Origin: Pseudonocardia sp. HH130629-09
Lineage (GTDB): Bacteria > Actinomycetota > Actinomycetes > Mycobacteriales > Pseudonocardiaceae
DNA length: 64,000 bases
Direction: 5' to 3'
NCBI RefSeq assembly: GCF_001294645.1
Contig: NZ_CP011868.1
Coordinates: forward strand, 2,914,001 to 2,978,000
Shown: positions 56,101 through 64,000 of the stretch, one piece after another
Position numbering within the stretch: the first letter of the stretch is position 1
Layout of the letters: each line of letters opens with the position of its first letter
Notes under the pieces: generated by a model
The model's input: the letters and a program-made list of their open reading frames with translations, nothing else
Databases searched by the model: none
Told to the model about the DNA's origin: nothing
Program-made: the position numbers and the translations under genes

Positions 56101-59100
56101 GTCGAGCGGGACGTAGGCCGCCCCGGCCCGCAGCACGGCCAGCACCGCCACGACCATGTCCGCACCGCGCGGCAGACCCACCGCGACGCGGTCGCCGGGT
56201 CCGGTCCCGCGGGCGACGAGCGCCCCGGCGAGCCGGGCCACCCGCTCCTCCAGCGCGGCGTAGTCGATGCGTTCCTCTCCCGCGACCAGTGCGGTCGCCG
56301 TCGGGTGCCGTTCCGCGGTCGCGGCGAGCAGCTCGCCGAGGGTCGCGGCCGGGCCGAGGGCCACGGCCGGGGGCCGGGCGACGGCGGGGGCGCCGAACCC
56401 GCGCAGCGCGGACAGCGGCACGTCGGGCTTGTCGACGAAGCGGCGCAGCACGGCCACCAGCCGGTCCAGCGCCGCCTGCACGGTGGCCGGGTCGTAGAGG
56501 TCGAGGGCGTACTCGACGACGACCCGCATCCGGCGGTCGTCGGCGGCGGTCTCGAAGAAGGCGAACGTCAGGTCGAACTTCGCGGTCCCGGTCCCGACCC
56601 ACCGGGTCGCGGTGCCCGCGCCGGCCAGCTCCAGCTCGCTGACCGCGGTGTCGGTGCGCAGGTACACCAGCTCGACCTGGAACAGCGGGTGGCGTCCGGA
56701 GCGCTCCGGTGCCAGACGCTCGACGACCTGGGGGAACGCGACGTCCGAGCGGCCCATCGCGGCCAGGTCGGCGGTGCGGACCCGGTCCAGCACCTCGGCC
56801 GGGGTCGGGTCGCCATCGAGGTCGACCCGCAGGGCCAGGGTGCTGAGCAGGAACCCGACGACGTCCTCGGTGCCGGCGTCGCGACGCCCGGACACCGGGC
56901 TGCCGATCACCACCGCGTTCCCGGCGCCGTCACCCGGGCCGCGGTCGGCGTCGACCGAGGCGTCCAGCAGCACCGCGAGCGCGGCGTGCAGCAGCATGAA
57001 CATGCTGACCCGGTGCCGGTCGGCGGCCGCGCCCAGCGCCGCGACGAGGTCCGGGTCGAGCTCGCCGACCAGTTCCGCCCCGCGCCCCGAGGGGCGCTCC
57101 GGCCGCGGACGGTCGCCGGGCAACGTGGTCTCGGCGGGGGCACCGGCGAGCGTCCGCTCCCAGAAGTCGAGCTGCTCGCGGGCGAGCGGGGTGGGCTCCG
57201 TCGGGCTCCCGACGGTGTCCGCCTGCCAGGCCGCGACGTCGGAGTACCGCGGCTCCGGCTCGGTGAACCCCGGGTCGCGCCCGGCGGCCCGCGCCGCGTA
57301 GGCCGTCCCCAGGTCGGCGAGCAGGGTGCGGTAGGACCACTCGTCGACGGCGATGTGGTGGCACACCACGGTGAGCAGGTGCCGGTCGTCGTCGACGCGG
57401 ACGACGTCGGCCCGGATCGGGGCCTCCCGCTCCAGGTCGAAGCGGTGGCGCACGAGCCGGGTCAGGAGCTCGTCGGGGTCGCGGCCGGCGAGGTCGCACC
57501 AGCCGACCGGCGCACGGAGTGCACCGGGGGGATGGACGACCGCCTGCACGTCGGTGCCGCCCACAGTGTCGCTCCCGATGTCGATCCCGGCGCCGCCCTC
57601 GGTGTCGTTCCCGGGTTCACCGGCGGTGCCGCCGTCGCGGTAGGTCGTGCGCAGGATCTCGTGCCGGGCAACGACGTCGGCCAGCGCGGCGCGCAGTGCC
57701 CCGACGTCGAACGGGCCGGTGACCGTCCAGGCCCGGGGCACGTTGTAGGTCGCGGCCGGCCCCTCCAGCCGGTACAGCGTCCACATCTGACGCTGCGCGG
57801 GCGCGACGGCGGTGGGTGCGCCGTCCGGGCGGCGCACGGGCGCCCCCACGGCCGTGACCGCGGCAGCGGTCCCGGCCGGCGTCGCGCGGTCCACCACGAC
57901 CCGCAGCCGCGCCACCGTGGGCGCGGCGAACACCTCGGGCACGGCGAGGGCGGCGCCGCAGCGCTCCCGGATCCGGTTGACCAGGCGCAGGGCGGACAGC
58001 GAGTGGCCGCCGCGGGCGAAGAAGTCGTCGTCGACGCCGACAGCGCCGTCGTCGAGCCCGAGCACCTCGGCGAACAGGCCGCACAGCTCGCGCTCCCGGT
58101 CGTCGCGGGGTGCCCGCCCGGCGGTGACCACCGGTACGGGCAGGGCCCGCCGGTCGAGCTTCCCGCCGGGGGTGTGCGGCAGCTCGGGCAGCGCGACGAG
58201 CACCGACGGCAGGAACGCCGCCGGCAGCCGCTGCGCCAGCAGCGCCCGGAGCGCATCGGTGTCCGGGTCAGTGTCCGGGTCGGTGTCCCCGTCCGCGGCG
58301 GGCACCAGGTACCCGACCAGCGCGGGACCATCCGGTGTGGACCGCGCGACGACCGCGGCGTCGGCGACGCCGGGCAGCTCGCGGATCGCGGCCTCGACCT
58401 CACCCGGCTCGACCCGCACCCCGCGCACGGTGACCTGGTCGTCGACCCGGCCGAGGAGCCGGAACCGGCCGTCGGGCAGCCGCACCGCCAGGTCACCGGT
58501 GCGGTAGAGCCGCGCACCGGACCCGTGGGGGTCGGCGACGAACCGCGCCGCGGTCTCCCCCGGGCGCCGGGCGTAGCCGCGCGCCAGCTGGATCCCGCCG
58601 ACGTAGACCTCACCGGCGACGCCGTCGGGCACCGGCCCGAGGAACCGGTCCAGCAGCCGGACGGTCGTGGCCGGGACGGGTCGTCCCGCGGTGAACCGCC
58701 CGTCGTCGGCGGGGTCGACGGGGCCGGCCAGGACGTCGCCGGCGACCTCGGAGGAGCCGTAGGAGTTGACGATCTCGGCGCTGGGGGCCCAGCGGCGGGC
58801 CGCGGCCACGACCTGCGCGGTCAGCGGCTCACCGGAGCAGACCAGCCTGCTCAGCAGGTCCGGGCCGGGCGCACCGGTCGCCGCCAGGGCCGCCACCAGG
58901 GACGGCACCGCGGTGAGCTGGGCCGTGCCGGACCCGGCGACGTGCTCGGCGAGCGCCGCGGGGTCCCCCGCGGTGGCGTCGTCGGCCGGTACGACGCGAG
59001 CGCCGCCGGCGACCGCGGCGAGGAGCTCGGTGAGCCCGTCGATGAACGACACCGAGCTCTTCACGAGCCGGGTGTCGCCCGGCCGCACCGGCCACTCCGC

Positions 59101-61104
59101 GGCGGCCCAGCCGAGGCGGTGGGCCAGCGCCCCGTGGGTGCCGAGCACGCCCTTCGGCCTCCCGGTCGACCCGGAGGTGTGGATCAGGTAGGCGGCCGCT
59201 GCGGGGTCGGGCTCGGGGAACGGCGCGATCGGAGCGGCGGCGCCGTGCAGCGACGGCGGACCGAGGACCACGGCCCCGTCCGGGAGCTCGACCGGCGGGG
59301 CGTCGCCGGTCACCACGACGGCCGGAGCGGCGTCGTCGAGGACCAGGCGCAGGCGCGGCGCCGGGTAGGTCGGGTCGAGCGGGACGAGCAGGCCACCGGC
59401 CCGCAGCACGGCGAGCAGCGCGACGACGAGCTCCGCCGAGCGGGGCAGCAGCACTGCCACCGGGGTCTCGGCCGCGACGCCGGCCGTGCGGAGCCGGTCG
59501 GCGAACGCGTCGACCGCGGCGTCCAGGCCCGCGTAGTCCAGCTCCCGGCCGTCGTGGACGAGCGCGGGGGCGCCGGGCGCCGCGTCCGCGCGGCGGCGCA
59601 GCAGCTCCGCGGGGGACCCGCCGGGCACCGAGGTCGGCGCCGGGCTCGCCAGCGGGGTCGGCAGCGGGGTCGGCAGCGGGGTCGGCACCGTGCCGGGGGC
59701 TGCCGCCGGGCCGGCCAGGAGCGTCGTGATCGGCGTGGCCGGGCGGGCGGTGGAGAGCACCCGCTCGATGCGGTCGAGCACCGCCGCAACGACCGCATCG
59801 TCCAGACGCGCGACCGTGTGCACGGCCTCGACCCGCAGGGCGTCGTCGTCGGCGAAGAACTCCAGCACGAGCGGCTGCGCGGCGGCGCCCGGGTCGGTGC
59901 GGGTCACCGTCGTCCCGGCACCGGGCAGGTGCGGCCCCGTCCCGCCCCGTGGGACGAGGTCGACGGTGACGTCGGCCAGGTCGGCCGGACCGCCGCCCGA
60001 GCGGGATCCGAGGGCGGCGACCAGCGCGTCGTAGGGCACGGCGTGTCGGCGCGCCCACCCGGCGTCGGCGGCGACCCGGGCGACGAGGTCGGAGACCGTG
60101 TCCCCGGCGTGCACCGTCGTGGGTACGACGACGAGGTCGGCGAGGTTCCCCACCACCTCGTCGGCGCGCTCGGCGTCCCGCTCGGAGACCACGGTCCCGA
60201 TACGGATCCGCGGGTCGGGCCCGATCGGGGCGAGCGCGGCGGCCGTCGCGGCGAGCAGCACGGTGTAGGGGGTCACGCCGAGCTCGCGCGCGAGCCGGCG
60301 GGCCCCGGCTGCGGCATCGGCGGACAGGTCGCGGTCGGTGCGGCGGGCCGCCTCGGCCGGCGCGCCGGGGTCGGCGGGCGGCTGGTGGACGAACGGCCCC
60401 GGCACCTCCTCGGCCAGCGCCTCGCGCCACGGGGTGAGGTCCGGGGCGTCCGACGCGCCGTCGGGGGCGAACCGGCCGGGGCCCGGTGCGGGCGGCCCGT
60501 CGAGCGGTGTCCCGGCACGGGCGGCGGCGTAGGACCGCTCCAGGTCCCGGGCGACGACGGCGAACGTCGGCCCGTCCCAGGCGACGTGATGGGTCGTGAG
60601 CAGGACGGTGAGCCGGGAGGCGGACTCGCGGAGCAGATCGAGGCGCAGCGGCGGCTCGACGGCCAGGTCGAACGGCCGCCGGACCCGCTCGCGCGCGACC
60701 TCCTCGATCCTGGCGGCACGGGCGTCGTCGTCGAGCCGGGTCAGGTCGGTGACGACGACGGGTTCCTCCGGCGCCGGGTGCACCCGCTGCGTCGGTGCCG
60801 TGTCGTCCCCGGTCCCGCCGTGGAAGGTGGAGCGCAGCACCGGGTGCCGTGCCACCAGGTGACGCAGCGCCGCCACCAGCGCCGGCTCCGACACCTCGCC
60901 CTCGACGGTGAGCCGCACACCGAGGTTGTCCGCCACGCCGTCCGGGTGGACCTGCTGACGCAGCCAGGCCCGTCGCTGGCCGGGGGTGAGGCCGAACTCG
61001 GTCCGGCCGTCGTCGGCGGCGGGCTCGTCGCGGTCGCGCTGCAGGCCGGCCTCAGCCAGGCGACGGGCGATGAGCTCGCGTCGACGGTCGTCGAGTGTGG
61101 TCAT
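53176..61104 (-). CDS. NRPS, C-A(beta-Ala)-T-C-A-T-E
   Basis: 2642 aa. Domains: C 1-470 (HHVAWDG near 170); A1 495-985 with [13 protein letters not shown] near 1030 (RGGHSL); C 1080-1585 (HHIAVDE); A2 1586-2098; T near 2143 (VGGDSI); E 2200-2640 ([23 protein letters not shown]). A1 lacks the Asp235 that binds alpha-amino groups: FIDGLTEL gives code I-D-T-T-V-S-S-G-D, close to known beta-alanine pockets. A2 reads D-F-F-S-V-G-L-V-H, Thr-like but not certain. Its first C probably accepts the salicyl-azoline from the ArCP-Cy-A-T enzyme. It overlaps the next NRPS by ATGA and follows the second panD by 113 bp. Confidence 0.95.
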   Translation of the reverse strand: MTTLDDRRRELIARRLAEAGLQRDRDEPAADDGRTEFGLTPGQRRAWLRQQVHPDGVADNLGVRLTVEGEVSEPALVAALRHLVARHPVLRSTFHGGTGDDTAPTQRVHPAPEEPVVVTDLTRLDDDARAARIEEVARERVRRPFDLAVEPPLRLDLLRESASRLTVLLTTHHVAWDGPTFAVVARDLERSYAAARAGTPLDGPPAPGPGRFAPDGASDAPDLTPWREALAEEVPGPFVHQPPADPGAPAEAARRTDRDLSADAAAGARRLARELGVTPYTVLLAATAAALAPIGPDPRIRIGTVVSERDAERADEVVGNLADLVVVPTTVHAGDTVSDLVARVAADAGWARRHAVPYDALVAALGSRSGGGPADLADVTVDLVPRGGTGPHLPGAGTTVTRTDPGAAAQPLVLEFFADDDALRVEAVHTVARLDDAVVAAVLDRIERVLSTARPATPITTLLAGPAAAPGTVPTPLPTPLPTPLASPAPTSVPGGSPAELLRRRADAAPGAPALVHDGRELDYAGLDAAVDAFADRLRTAGVAAETPVAVLLPRSAELVVALLAVLRAGGLLVPLDPTYPAPRLRLVLDDAAPAVVVTGDAPPVELPDGAVVLGPPSLHGAAAPIAPFPEPDPAAAAYLIHTSGSTGRPKGVLGTHGALAHRLGWAAAEWPVRPGDTRLVKSSVSFIDGLTELLAAVAGGARVVPADDATAGDPAALAEHVAGSGTAQLTAVPSLVAALAATGAPGPDLLSRLVCSGEPLTAQVVAAARRWAPSAEIVNSYGSSEVAGDVLAGPVDPADDGRFTAGRPVPATTVRLLDRFLGPVPDGVAGEVYVGGIQLARGYARRPGETAARFVADPHGSGARLYRTGDLAVRLPDGRFRLLGRVDDQVTVRGVRVEPGEVEAAIRELPGVADAAVVARSTPDGPALVGYLVPAADGDTDPDTDPDTDALRALLAQRLPAAFLPSVLVALPELPHTPGGKLDRRALPVPVVTAGRAPRDDRERELCGLFAEVLGLDDGAVGVDDDFFARGGHSLSALRLVNRIRERCGAALAVPEVFAAPTVARLRVVVDRATPAGTAAAVTAVGAPVRRPDGAPTAVAPAQRQMWTLYRLEGPAATYNVPRAWTVTGPFDVGALRAALADVVARHEILRTTYRDGGTAGEPGNDTEGGAGIDIGSDTVGGTDVQAVVHPPGALRAPVGWCDLAGRDPDELLTRLVRHRFDLEREAPIRADVVRVDDDRHLLTVVCHHIAVDEWSYRTLLADLGTAYAARAAGRDPGFTEPEPRYSDVAAWQADTVGSPTEPTPLAREQLDFWERTLAGAPAETTLPGDRPRPERPSGRGAELVGELDPDLVAALGAAADRHRVSMFMLLHAALAVLLDASVDADRGPGDGAGNAVVIGSPVSGRRDAGTEDVVGFLLSTLALRVDLDGDPTPAEVLDRVRTADLAAMGRSDVAFPQVVERLAPERSGRHPLFQVELVYLRTDTAVSELELAGAGTATRWVGTGTAKFDLTFAFFETAADDRRMRVVVEYALDLYDPATVQAALDRLVAVLRRFVDKPDVPLSALRGFGAPAVARPPAVALGPAATLGELLAATAERHPTATALVAGEERIDYAALEERVARLAGALVARGTGPGDRVAVGLPRGADMVVAVLAVLRAGAAYVPLDVDASSARTTTILDDARPRLVLAGADSPSTVTDAGVEVLHVDTADTPDTAGAGRLERPVAVDPSTPAYVIYTSGSTGRPKGVEVSHTAVLAMLAATVGPQGEMTVGPDDTWTLFHSVAFDFSVFELWGALATGGAVVVVDPATARSPEHLWSLVAEQEVSVLSLTPSAFHPFAAAEPPARGGARPPARSLRYVVFGGEALDPRLLRGWFDRHPAGSPVLANLYGITETCVHTTYREIGPEDCARPVSPVGGPLAGLEVRLLDHRLRPAPSGTVAEIYVAGPQLAQGYAGLPGLTATRFVADPDGPPGTRLYRSGDLARRRPDGTLEFTGRADEQVKIRGYRIELGEVEAALRELPGVASAVVTVRTVESDGTPHRSLAGYVVPGPGARPDPVALRSRLAERLPAYMVPSALVVLDRLPLTVNGKLDRAALPAPGDAAPAPGARAAAGPEEATVLEAFAAVLGTAAGPDDDFFAVGGDSILAIRLVNRIRRSGLVLGPQDVFRERTPAALAEVARPAGDTRATDGAAEVPPFPIVQRLAELSGSHRRHNQSVLVEVGPGRSVAALRTAVAALVATHEALRLRVTEGLREMHVRPAAEVAVDGCVHEVALPDPHGPDGRRVLAEESAAATARLDPEAGSVLQAVLFTVDGDEPDLLLLVAHHVAVDGVSWHILLDDLDEAWTAAAAGRAVRLAPPVTSLAEYGRLLGERAADRATLAEYRHWQQVLAAATPVVPDAGTDADTGARRATRSATRTATRVLPADVTDRLLRSPWNGTELSLAATVEAWHRWSPQGRDDLVVDLERHGREELAPGVDLSRTVGWFTALFPVHLVRREGAAALLQDVRDRLGGPAATGIGFGLLRYLHPQTGPRLAALGTPPVLVNYLGRMDGVSAVVGPDDPRRIAARTEQGPDLEVPHTCEIEAMVCRGPRGPQLHVALTAPGAVLDADDLDLLARHWAEALIDIVNDPAAADTSGGSA

Positions 61105-61217
61105 GAGATGCGGTCCTCCGGTACGGCGGCGGTGCTGGTGGACACGGTGTCGTCGGCGCGGGCCGGGTCAGGGGTCACCGTGGACGCCCTCGGCCCGCGC
61201 CTCCTGCGTTGCGGCGG

Positions 61218-61649
61218 TCAGCGGCCGGCGGTCTGCGCGAGCGCACCGGGCACCGGCTCGGCCGGGTCCACTCCGAGCGCGACGACCCGGTTGTCGGCGT
61301 CGACGTGCACCACCCGGGCGACGTGGTCGGCGACGGCGGGCTCGGGCACCTGCTGGTAGGCGACGATGATCGTCAGGTCACCCGGGTGCACGAGGTGCGC
61401 GGCGGCGCCGTTCACGCCGATGACGCCGCTGCCGCGTTCCCCGGTGATCACGTAGGTCTCGAGGCGGTTGCCGTTGTCGATGTCGAGGACCTGGACCTTC
61501 TCGCCCTCGACGAGGCCCGCGGCGTCCATCAGGTCCTCGTCGACGGTCAGCGAGCCGACGTAGTGCAGGTCGGCCTGGGTCACCGTGGCGCGGTGGATCT
61601 TCCCGCTGAGCAGGGTGCGGTAGCGGACGGTCTCGGTGGAGCCGGGCAT
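61218..61649 (-). CDS. panD: Aspartate 1-decarboxylase (copy 2)
   Basis: 143-aa pyruvoyl enzyme nearly identical through the core to the copy at 28917-29354: [19 protein letters not shown] with the Gly-Ser processing site, [15 protein letters not shown] and [20 protein letters not shown]. Differences cluster at both ends. GGAAGG precedes ATG 61649. It is the first intact gene of operon 2 and lies directly before the NRPS whose first A domain looks beta-alanine specific, so its job is probably precursor supply. Confidence 0.94.
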   Translation of the reverse strand: MPGSTETVRYRTLLSGKIHRATVTQADLHYVGSLTVDEDLMDAAGLVEGEKVQVLDIDNGNRLETYVITGERGSGVIGVNGAAAHLVHPGDLTIIVAYQQVPEPAVADHVARVVHVDADNRVVALGVDPAEPVPGALAQTAGR

Positions 61650-61706
61650 GACGGAACCTTCCTCACCGGATCACCTCCGGCGCGGGCGTGGGGGTTGCGG
61701 AGCGGG

Positions 61707-61892
61707 TCAGGCGCCGGGACGTCCGACCAGGCTCCCGGGGAGCAGATCGGTCCAGGTGCGCGCGACGCGGCCGGGTGCTCGGCAGGTGCCGCCGCCGGGC
61801 GGCGGACACGGGCACGTGGCAGGGTCGAGGACCCCGACCGCCGCGACGACGTCGAACGGCACGCGGCCCGGGCGGCCTCCGTCGCCTGTCAC
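61707..61892 (-). pseudogene. Degenerate MbtH-like remnant
   Basis: A 61-codon frame from GTG 61892. It keeps PFD near the start and, at the end, CRAPGRVARTWTDLLPGSLV, parallel to [19 protein letters not shown] of the intact MbtH at 29394-29603. The central NDEGQ-SLWP motif that contacts A domains is missing, replaced by a Cys/Pro/Gly stretch. Its place, iron box then this then panD, mirrors mbtH-panD in operon 1. It is probably a decayed duplicate; a diverged small protein is the alternative. Confidence 0.45.
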
Positions 61893-61930
61893 CGTCGCGC
61901 CACCCCTTGCTTGCCTCGCCACACCTGCAC

Positions 61931-61949
61931 TTAGGCAAGGCTAAGCAGG
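61931..61949 (-). promoter_or_regulatory. Iron box (IdeR/DmdR type) of operon 2
   Basis: TTAGGCAAGGCTAAGCAGG matches the actinobacterial iron-box consensus at about 14 of 19 positions by eye. The palindrome CTTAG-n6-CTAAG is further flanked by CCTGC and GCAGG. It lies upstream of the MbtH-like remnant, panD, both large NRPSs, the exporter and the formyltransferase, predicting their induction in low iron. Confidence 0.75.
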
Positions 61950-62258
61950 CGAGTGGATGCGAGGGTTCCGCCGAATGGATGACGCATTCCGGTCGCCGTC
62001 ACGGGTCGGGATCTCCGCACGTCAGCGACCCGCGCCGACGGGAGGGACGCTCCACACACGGCGTCTGCGGAGCCCTGATGGTCCGAACGGGTGTGAGCAC
62101 CGGCATGGCCCCGCCCGCGCCCGAGGGACGACAAGGGGCCGTCTCCGGCCGACCGGCGGCGGGTGACCCACGATCGCGGGCACGAGTCGGCACCGTACCG
62201 GGTACCGGGCCCGGCGCGACGCCCCCGGGGGACGGTCGCGCCGGGCGCGGGAGGAGGG
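61950..62258. other. Gap between SIP-fusion gene and operon 2 promoter
   Basis: 309 bp with no gene I can support. It holds the terminator hairpin at 62210-62245 at one end and the promoter side of the operon-2 iron box at the other. Nothing else was recognised. Confidence 0.5.
62210..62245 (-). terminator. Hairpin downstream of SIP-methyltransferase gene
   Basis: CCCGGCGCGAC (62210-62220) and GTCGCGCCGGG (62235-62245) form a perfect 11-bp stem with a 14-nt loop, starting 14 nt after the stop codon at 62259. This suggests that operon 2 is transcribed separately from its own iron-box promoter. Confidence 0.7.
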
Positions 62259-64000
62259 TCAGAGTGCGACCGGCTGGAGCGACCGGAGCGTGTCGCCCCA
62301 GCCGACGGTCTCGGTGGTGACGGTCCGCAGTCCGGCGTCGGCGACGACGGCCGAGAGCTCCCCGGCCGTCCGGCGGCCGGAGCCGTGCAGGACGAGGGCC
62401 AGCAGGTCGTCCTCGGCCTCGTGCTCGTCGAGGTCCTGCTCGTCGAGCACGTCCTCCAGCAGCAGGATCCGCCCGCCGGGGGCCAGGCACTCCCCCGCGC
62501 GGCGGAGGATGTGCACGGCCTCCGGGTCGGGGTACTGGCCGAGCACCTTGCCGAACAGGATCGCGTCGGCGGCCGGGACCGGCTCGGCGATGGTCTGCAC
62601 GACGACCTCCACGCGGGAGCGGGCACCATCGTCGGGGACGGTGCGCAGCAGCTCGGACCGGGTCCAGTCGGCGTCGGAGGGGCCGGCGACGATCGTGACC
62701 CGCGTCCCGGGGCGGCGGGCGACGACGGCGGCCGCGGCGGACACCGCGGCGTCGGCGTGGACGACCAGGTGGTCGACACCCTCCAGGGTTGCGGAGTCCG
62801 CCACCGGGGCGGCGATGTAGTCGGCGAACTGCGCGGTGTTGTCCAGGAGCCTGCGGGCGAACTCCTCGTCCCCGCGCAGGCTCGGGTAGTCGCGACCGGT
62901 GACCGCCGCGAAGGACTCCCGGCCGGTGCGCACCGCCTGCTCGAGCCCCAGGAACCCCTGCTCGCGGCGGGCGCCGACGCCGTCGCGGCGCACCACGTCG
63001 AGCACGTGGTCCTCGGTCAGGTAGAAGCCGGTGTCGGTCAGCGTGTACCCGCCCTGCTCGTCACGGTCGAGGATCTTGATCGCCACGAGGTACCGCAGCA
63101 GCTTCTCCAGCGCCCGCGGGTCCGCACAGGCCCGTTCGGCGAGTGACTTCGGATCGCGGGTCCCTCCGGCGACGAGCTCGCCGAGGCCGAGGTTTGCGGC
63201 CACCCGGATCGCCAGTGGGGGCAGCAGCTCGGCCTGCTCGTGGAAGGTCTCGAACGCCTCGGCGTTGCGTTCCTCGTCGGTCACCCGGGGGTCGGACTCG
63301 AGGGTGACCACCTCGCCGAGCCTCCAGTAGCCGGTGAAGTCGATCCGGCGCCGGTCCACCCCCGCCGCGACGAGCAGCCGCCGCAGGTCCCGCACGACGG
63401 ACTGCTCCCCCGCCAGCCAGCCGGCGGTGGCCGCGGCGTCCCAACCCGGCCCCTCGGTCACCGTGCGCAGGCACTCGGCCAGCTGGGTCGACGTACCCGG
63501 CCCGGCGCCGTCCCGGACCAGCCAGGTGACCTCGACGCCCGGGTGCTCGCCGAGCGGGACCCGGTGTGCCGTCTCCGCGACCTCGATGAACACGTCCGCC
63601 CGCAGGTCTGCCGGCGCGGTCTCCAGCAGCCGCGAGACGGCGGGCAGCGCGGTGTCGTCCCCGGCGACCAGCAGCCGTTCGGCCGTGGCCGGCAGCGCGA
63701 GCGACGCCGCCGGTCCCGCCACGTGGACCCGGTCCCCCGGCGTCGCGCGGTAGGCCCAGGTGGTCGCGATGCCGACGCCGTGTCGCACGAACTCCACGTC
63801 GAGCTCACCGGCGACGGGGTCGTGGCGGCGGACCGTGTAGACCCGCCAGACCGGCCGGCGTCCCTCGGGCAGCTTGATGCCGCCGTCGCGCAGGATCGGC
63901 AGGACGGGCTCGGTCTCCCCCGGGTAGGGGAAGATCAACCGGAAGTCGTCGTCGAAGCCCGTGCTGGTGAACGCGGGCCAGGCACGCCCCTCGTCGTCGG
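62259..64000 (-). CDS. Siderophore-interacting protein (ferric reductase) fused to methyltransferase-like domain, 5' end outside window
   Basis: 579 residues are visible; the gene continues past 64000. The first part is a SIP/ViuB-type flavin reductase: VWRVYTVRRHDPVAGELDVE, WAYRATPGDRVHVAGP, GDDTALPAVSRLLET, and WLAGEQSVVRDLRRLL ending at TGYWRLGE. It continues without a break into an O-methyltransferase-type fold: a helical dimerisation region (FETFHEQAELLPPLAIRVAA), then AVHILRRAGECLAPGGRILL. The SAM-binding GGGxG loop is replaced by VVHADAAVSAAAA, and the usual LHDW catalytic motif by VLGQYP, so the domain looks catalytically dead. A likely role is reductive iron release from the siderophore. 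Confidence 0.85.
   Translation of the reverse strand, partial: DDEGRAWPAFTSTGFDDDFRLIFPYPGETEPVLPILRDGGIKLPEGRRPVWRVYTVRRHDPVAGELDVEFVRHGVGIATTWAYRATPGDRVHVAGPAASLALPATAERLLVAGDDTALPAVSRLLETAPADLRADVFIEVAETAHRVPLGEHPGVEVTWLVRDGAGPGTSTQLAECLRTVTEGPGWDAAATAGWLAGEQSVVRDLRRLLVAAGVDRRRIDFTGYWRLGEVVTLESDPRVTDEERNAEAFETFHEQAELLPPLAIRVAANLGLGELVAGGTRDPKSLAERACADPRALEKLLRYLVAIKILDRDEQGGYTLTDTGFYLTEDHVLDVVRRDGVGARREQGFLGLEQAVRTGRESFAAVTGRDYPSLRGDEEFARRLLDNTAQFADYIAAPVADSATLEGVDHLVVHADAAVSAAAAVVARRPGTRVTIVAGPSDADWTRSELLRTVPDDGARSRVEVVVQTIAEPVPAADAILFGKVLGQYPDPEAVHILRRAGECLAPGGRILLLEDVLDEQDLDEHEAEDDLLALVLHGSGRRTAGELSAVVADAGLRTVTTETVGWGDTLRSLQPVAL

Noticed and set aside
54982..61359. 2125-codon open frame on + opposite the 2642-aa NRPS and panD
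   Set aside because: Same reason: no domains, and it crosses several genes and their intergenic gaps.
1..64000. tRNA, rRNA, transposase, integrase or phage genes
   Set aside because: I looked for characteristic motifs on both strands and saw none.

Overview
This 64 kb window is very GC-rich DNA with dense, mostly G/C-ending codons, frequent GTG starts and 4-bp ATGA/GTGA gene overlaps. It also carries IdeR/DmdR-type iron boxes, LLM flavin enzymes, a large LuxR (LAL) regulator and a DUF5996 protein. Together these point to a high-GC actinomycete; a member of the Pseudonocardiaceae is my best guess, by inference only.

Left part (1-20 kb): the 3' side of an alpha/beta hydrolase with a divergent CGNR regulator; a RidA/MarR/LLM group; and an L-arabinose locus. 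That locus has araB-araD-araA on + and, divergently on -, a sugar ABC importer (binding lipoprotein, ATPase, permease) followed by a LacI regulator, with LacI-type operator sequences in the shared promoter. The importer ATPase carries an in-frame TAA that removes its last 33 codons. Next come a LAL regulator, a GNAT enzyme, a DUF5996 protein, a frameshifted Rossmann oxidoreductase, a TIGR03084/DinB-like protein and an internally deleted siderophore-binding lipoprotein.

Middle and right (19-64 kb): a large siderophore locus, nearly all on the - strand, with two iron-box-driven operons. Operon 1 (about 29.9 to 19.4 kb): MbtH, PanD (aspartate 1-decarboxylase), an ArCP-Cy-A-T NRPS, a decayed block (NRPS C-domain stub, half an MFS exporter, C-terminally truncated formyltransferase), salicylate synthase, salicylate-AMP ligase, alpha/beta hydrolase. 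Operon 2 (about 61.9 to 38.9 kb): an MbtH-like vestige, a second PanD, a 2642-aa NRPS (C-A-T-C-A-T-E), a 4106-aa NRPS (E-like, C-A-T-C-A-T-C-A-T-E), a full-length MFS exporter and a full-length formyltransferase. Two ferri-siderophore-binding lipoproteins and a partial siderophore-interacting (ferric reductase) protein fused to a methyltransferase-like domain serve uptake and iron release.

Binding-pocket codes read from the A domains suggest beta-alanine (I-D-T-T-V-S-S-G-D) in the 2642-aa NRPS and N5-hydroxyornithine (DMENLGLIN) twice in the 4106-aa NRPS. The AMP ligase has the Cys/Leu pair typical of salicylate enzymes. The predicted product is a mixed phenolate-oxazoline/hydroxamate peptide: salicyl-(Ser/Thr/Cys azoline)-beta-Ala-X-(formyl)hydroxyOrn-Y-hydroxyOrn, similar in logic to madurastatin/amychelin-type siderophores. 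No ornithine N-hydroxylase and no thioesterase domain lie in the window.

Between the two operons (30-38 kb) is accessory DNA: a Tat-type binding lipoprotein, a hypothetical gene, a DUF1918 protein, repeat-bearing non-coding DNA, a TetR regulator, a 5'-truncated rmlA, a scrambled pair of two-component genes, a membrane protein and a NIPSNAP-MarR pair with clear candidate operators. Broken genes are unusually frequent (about ten), many made by deletions, which suggests ongoing decay of duplicated or accessory functions.
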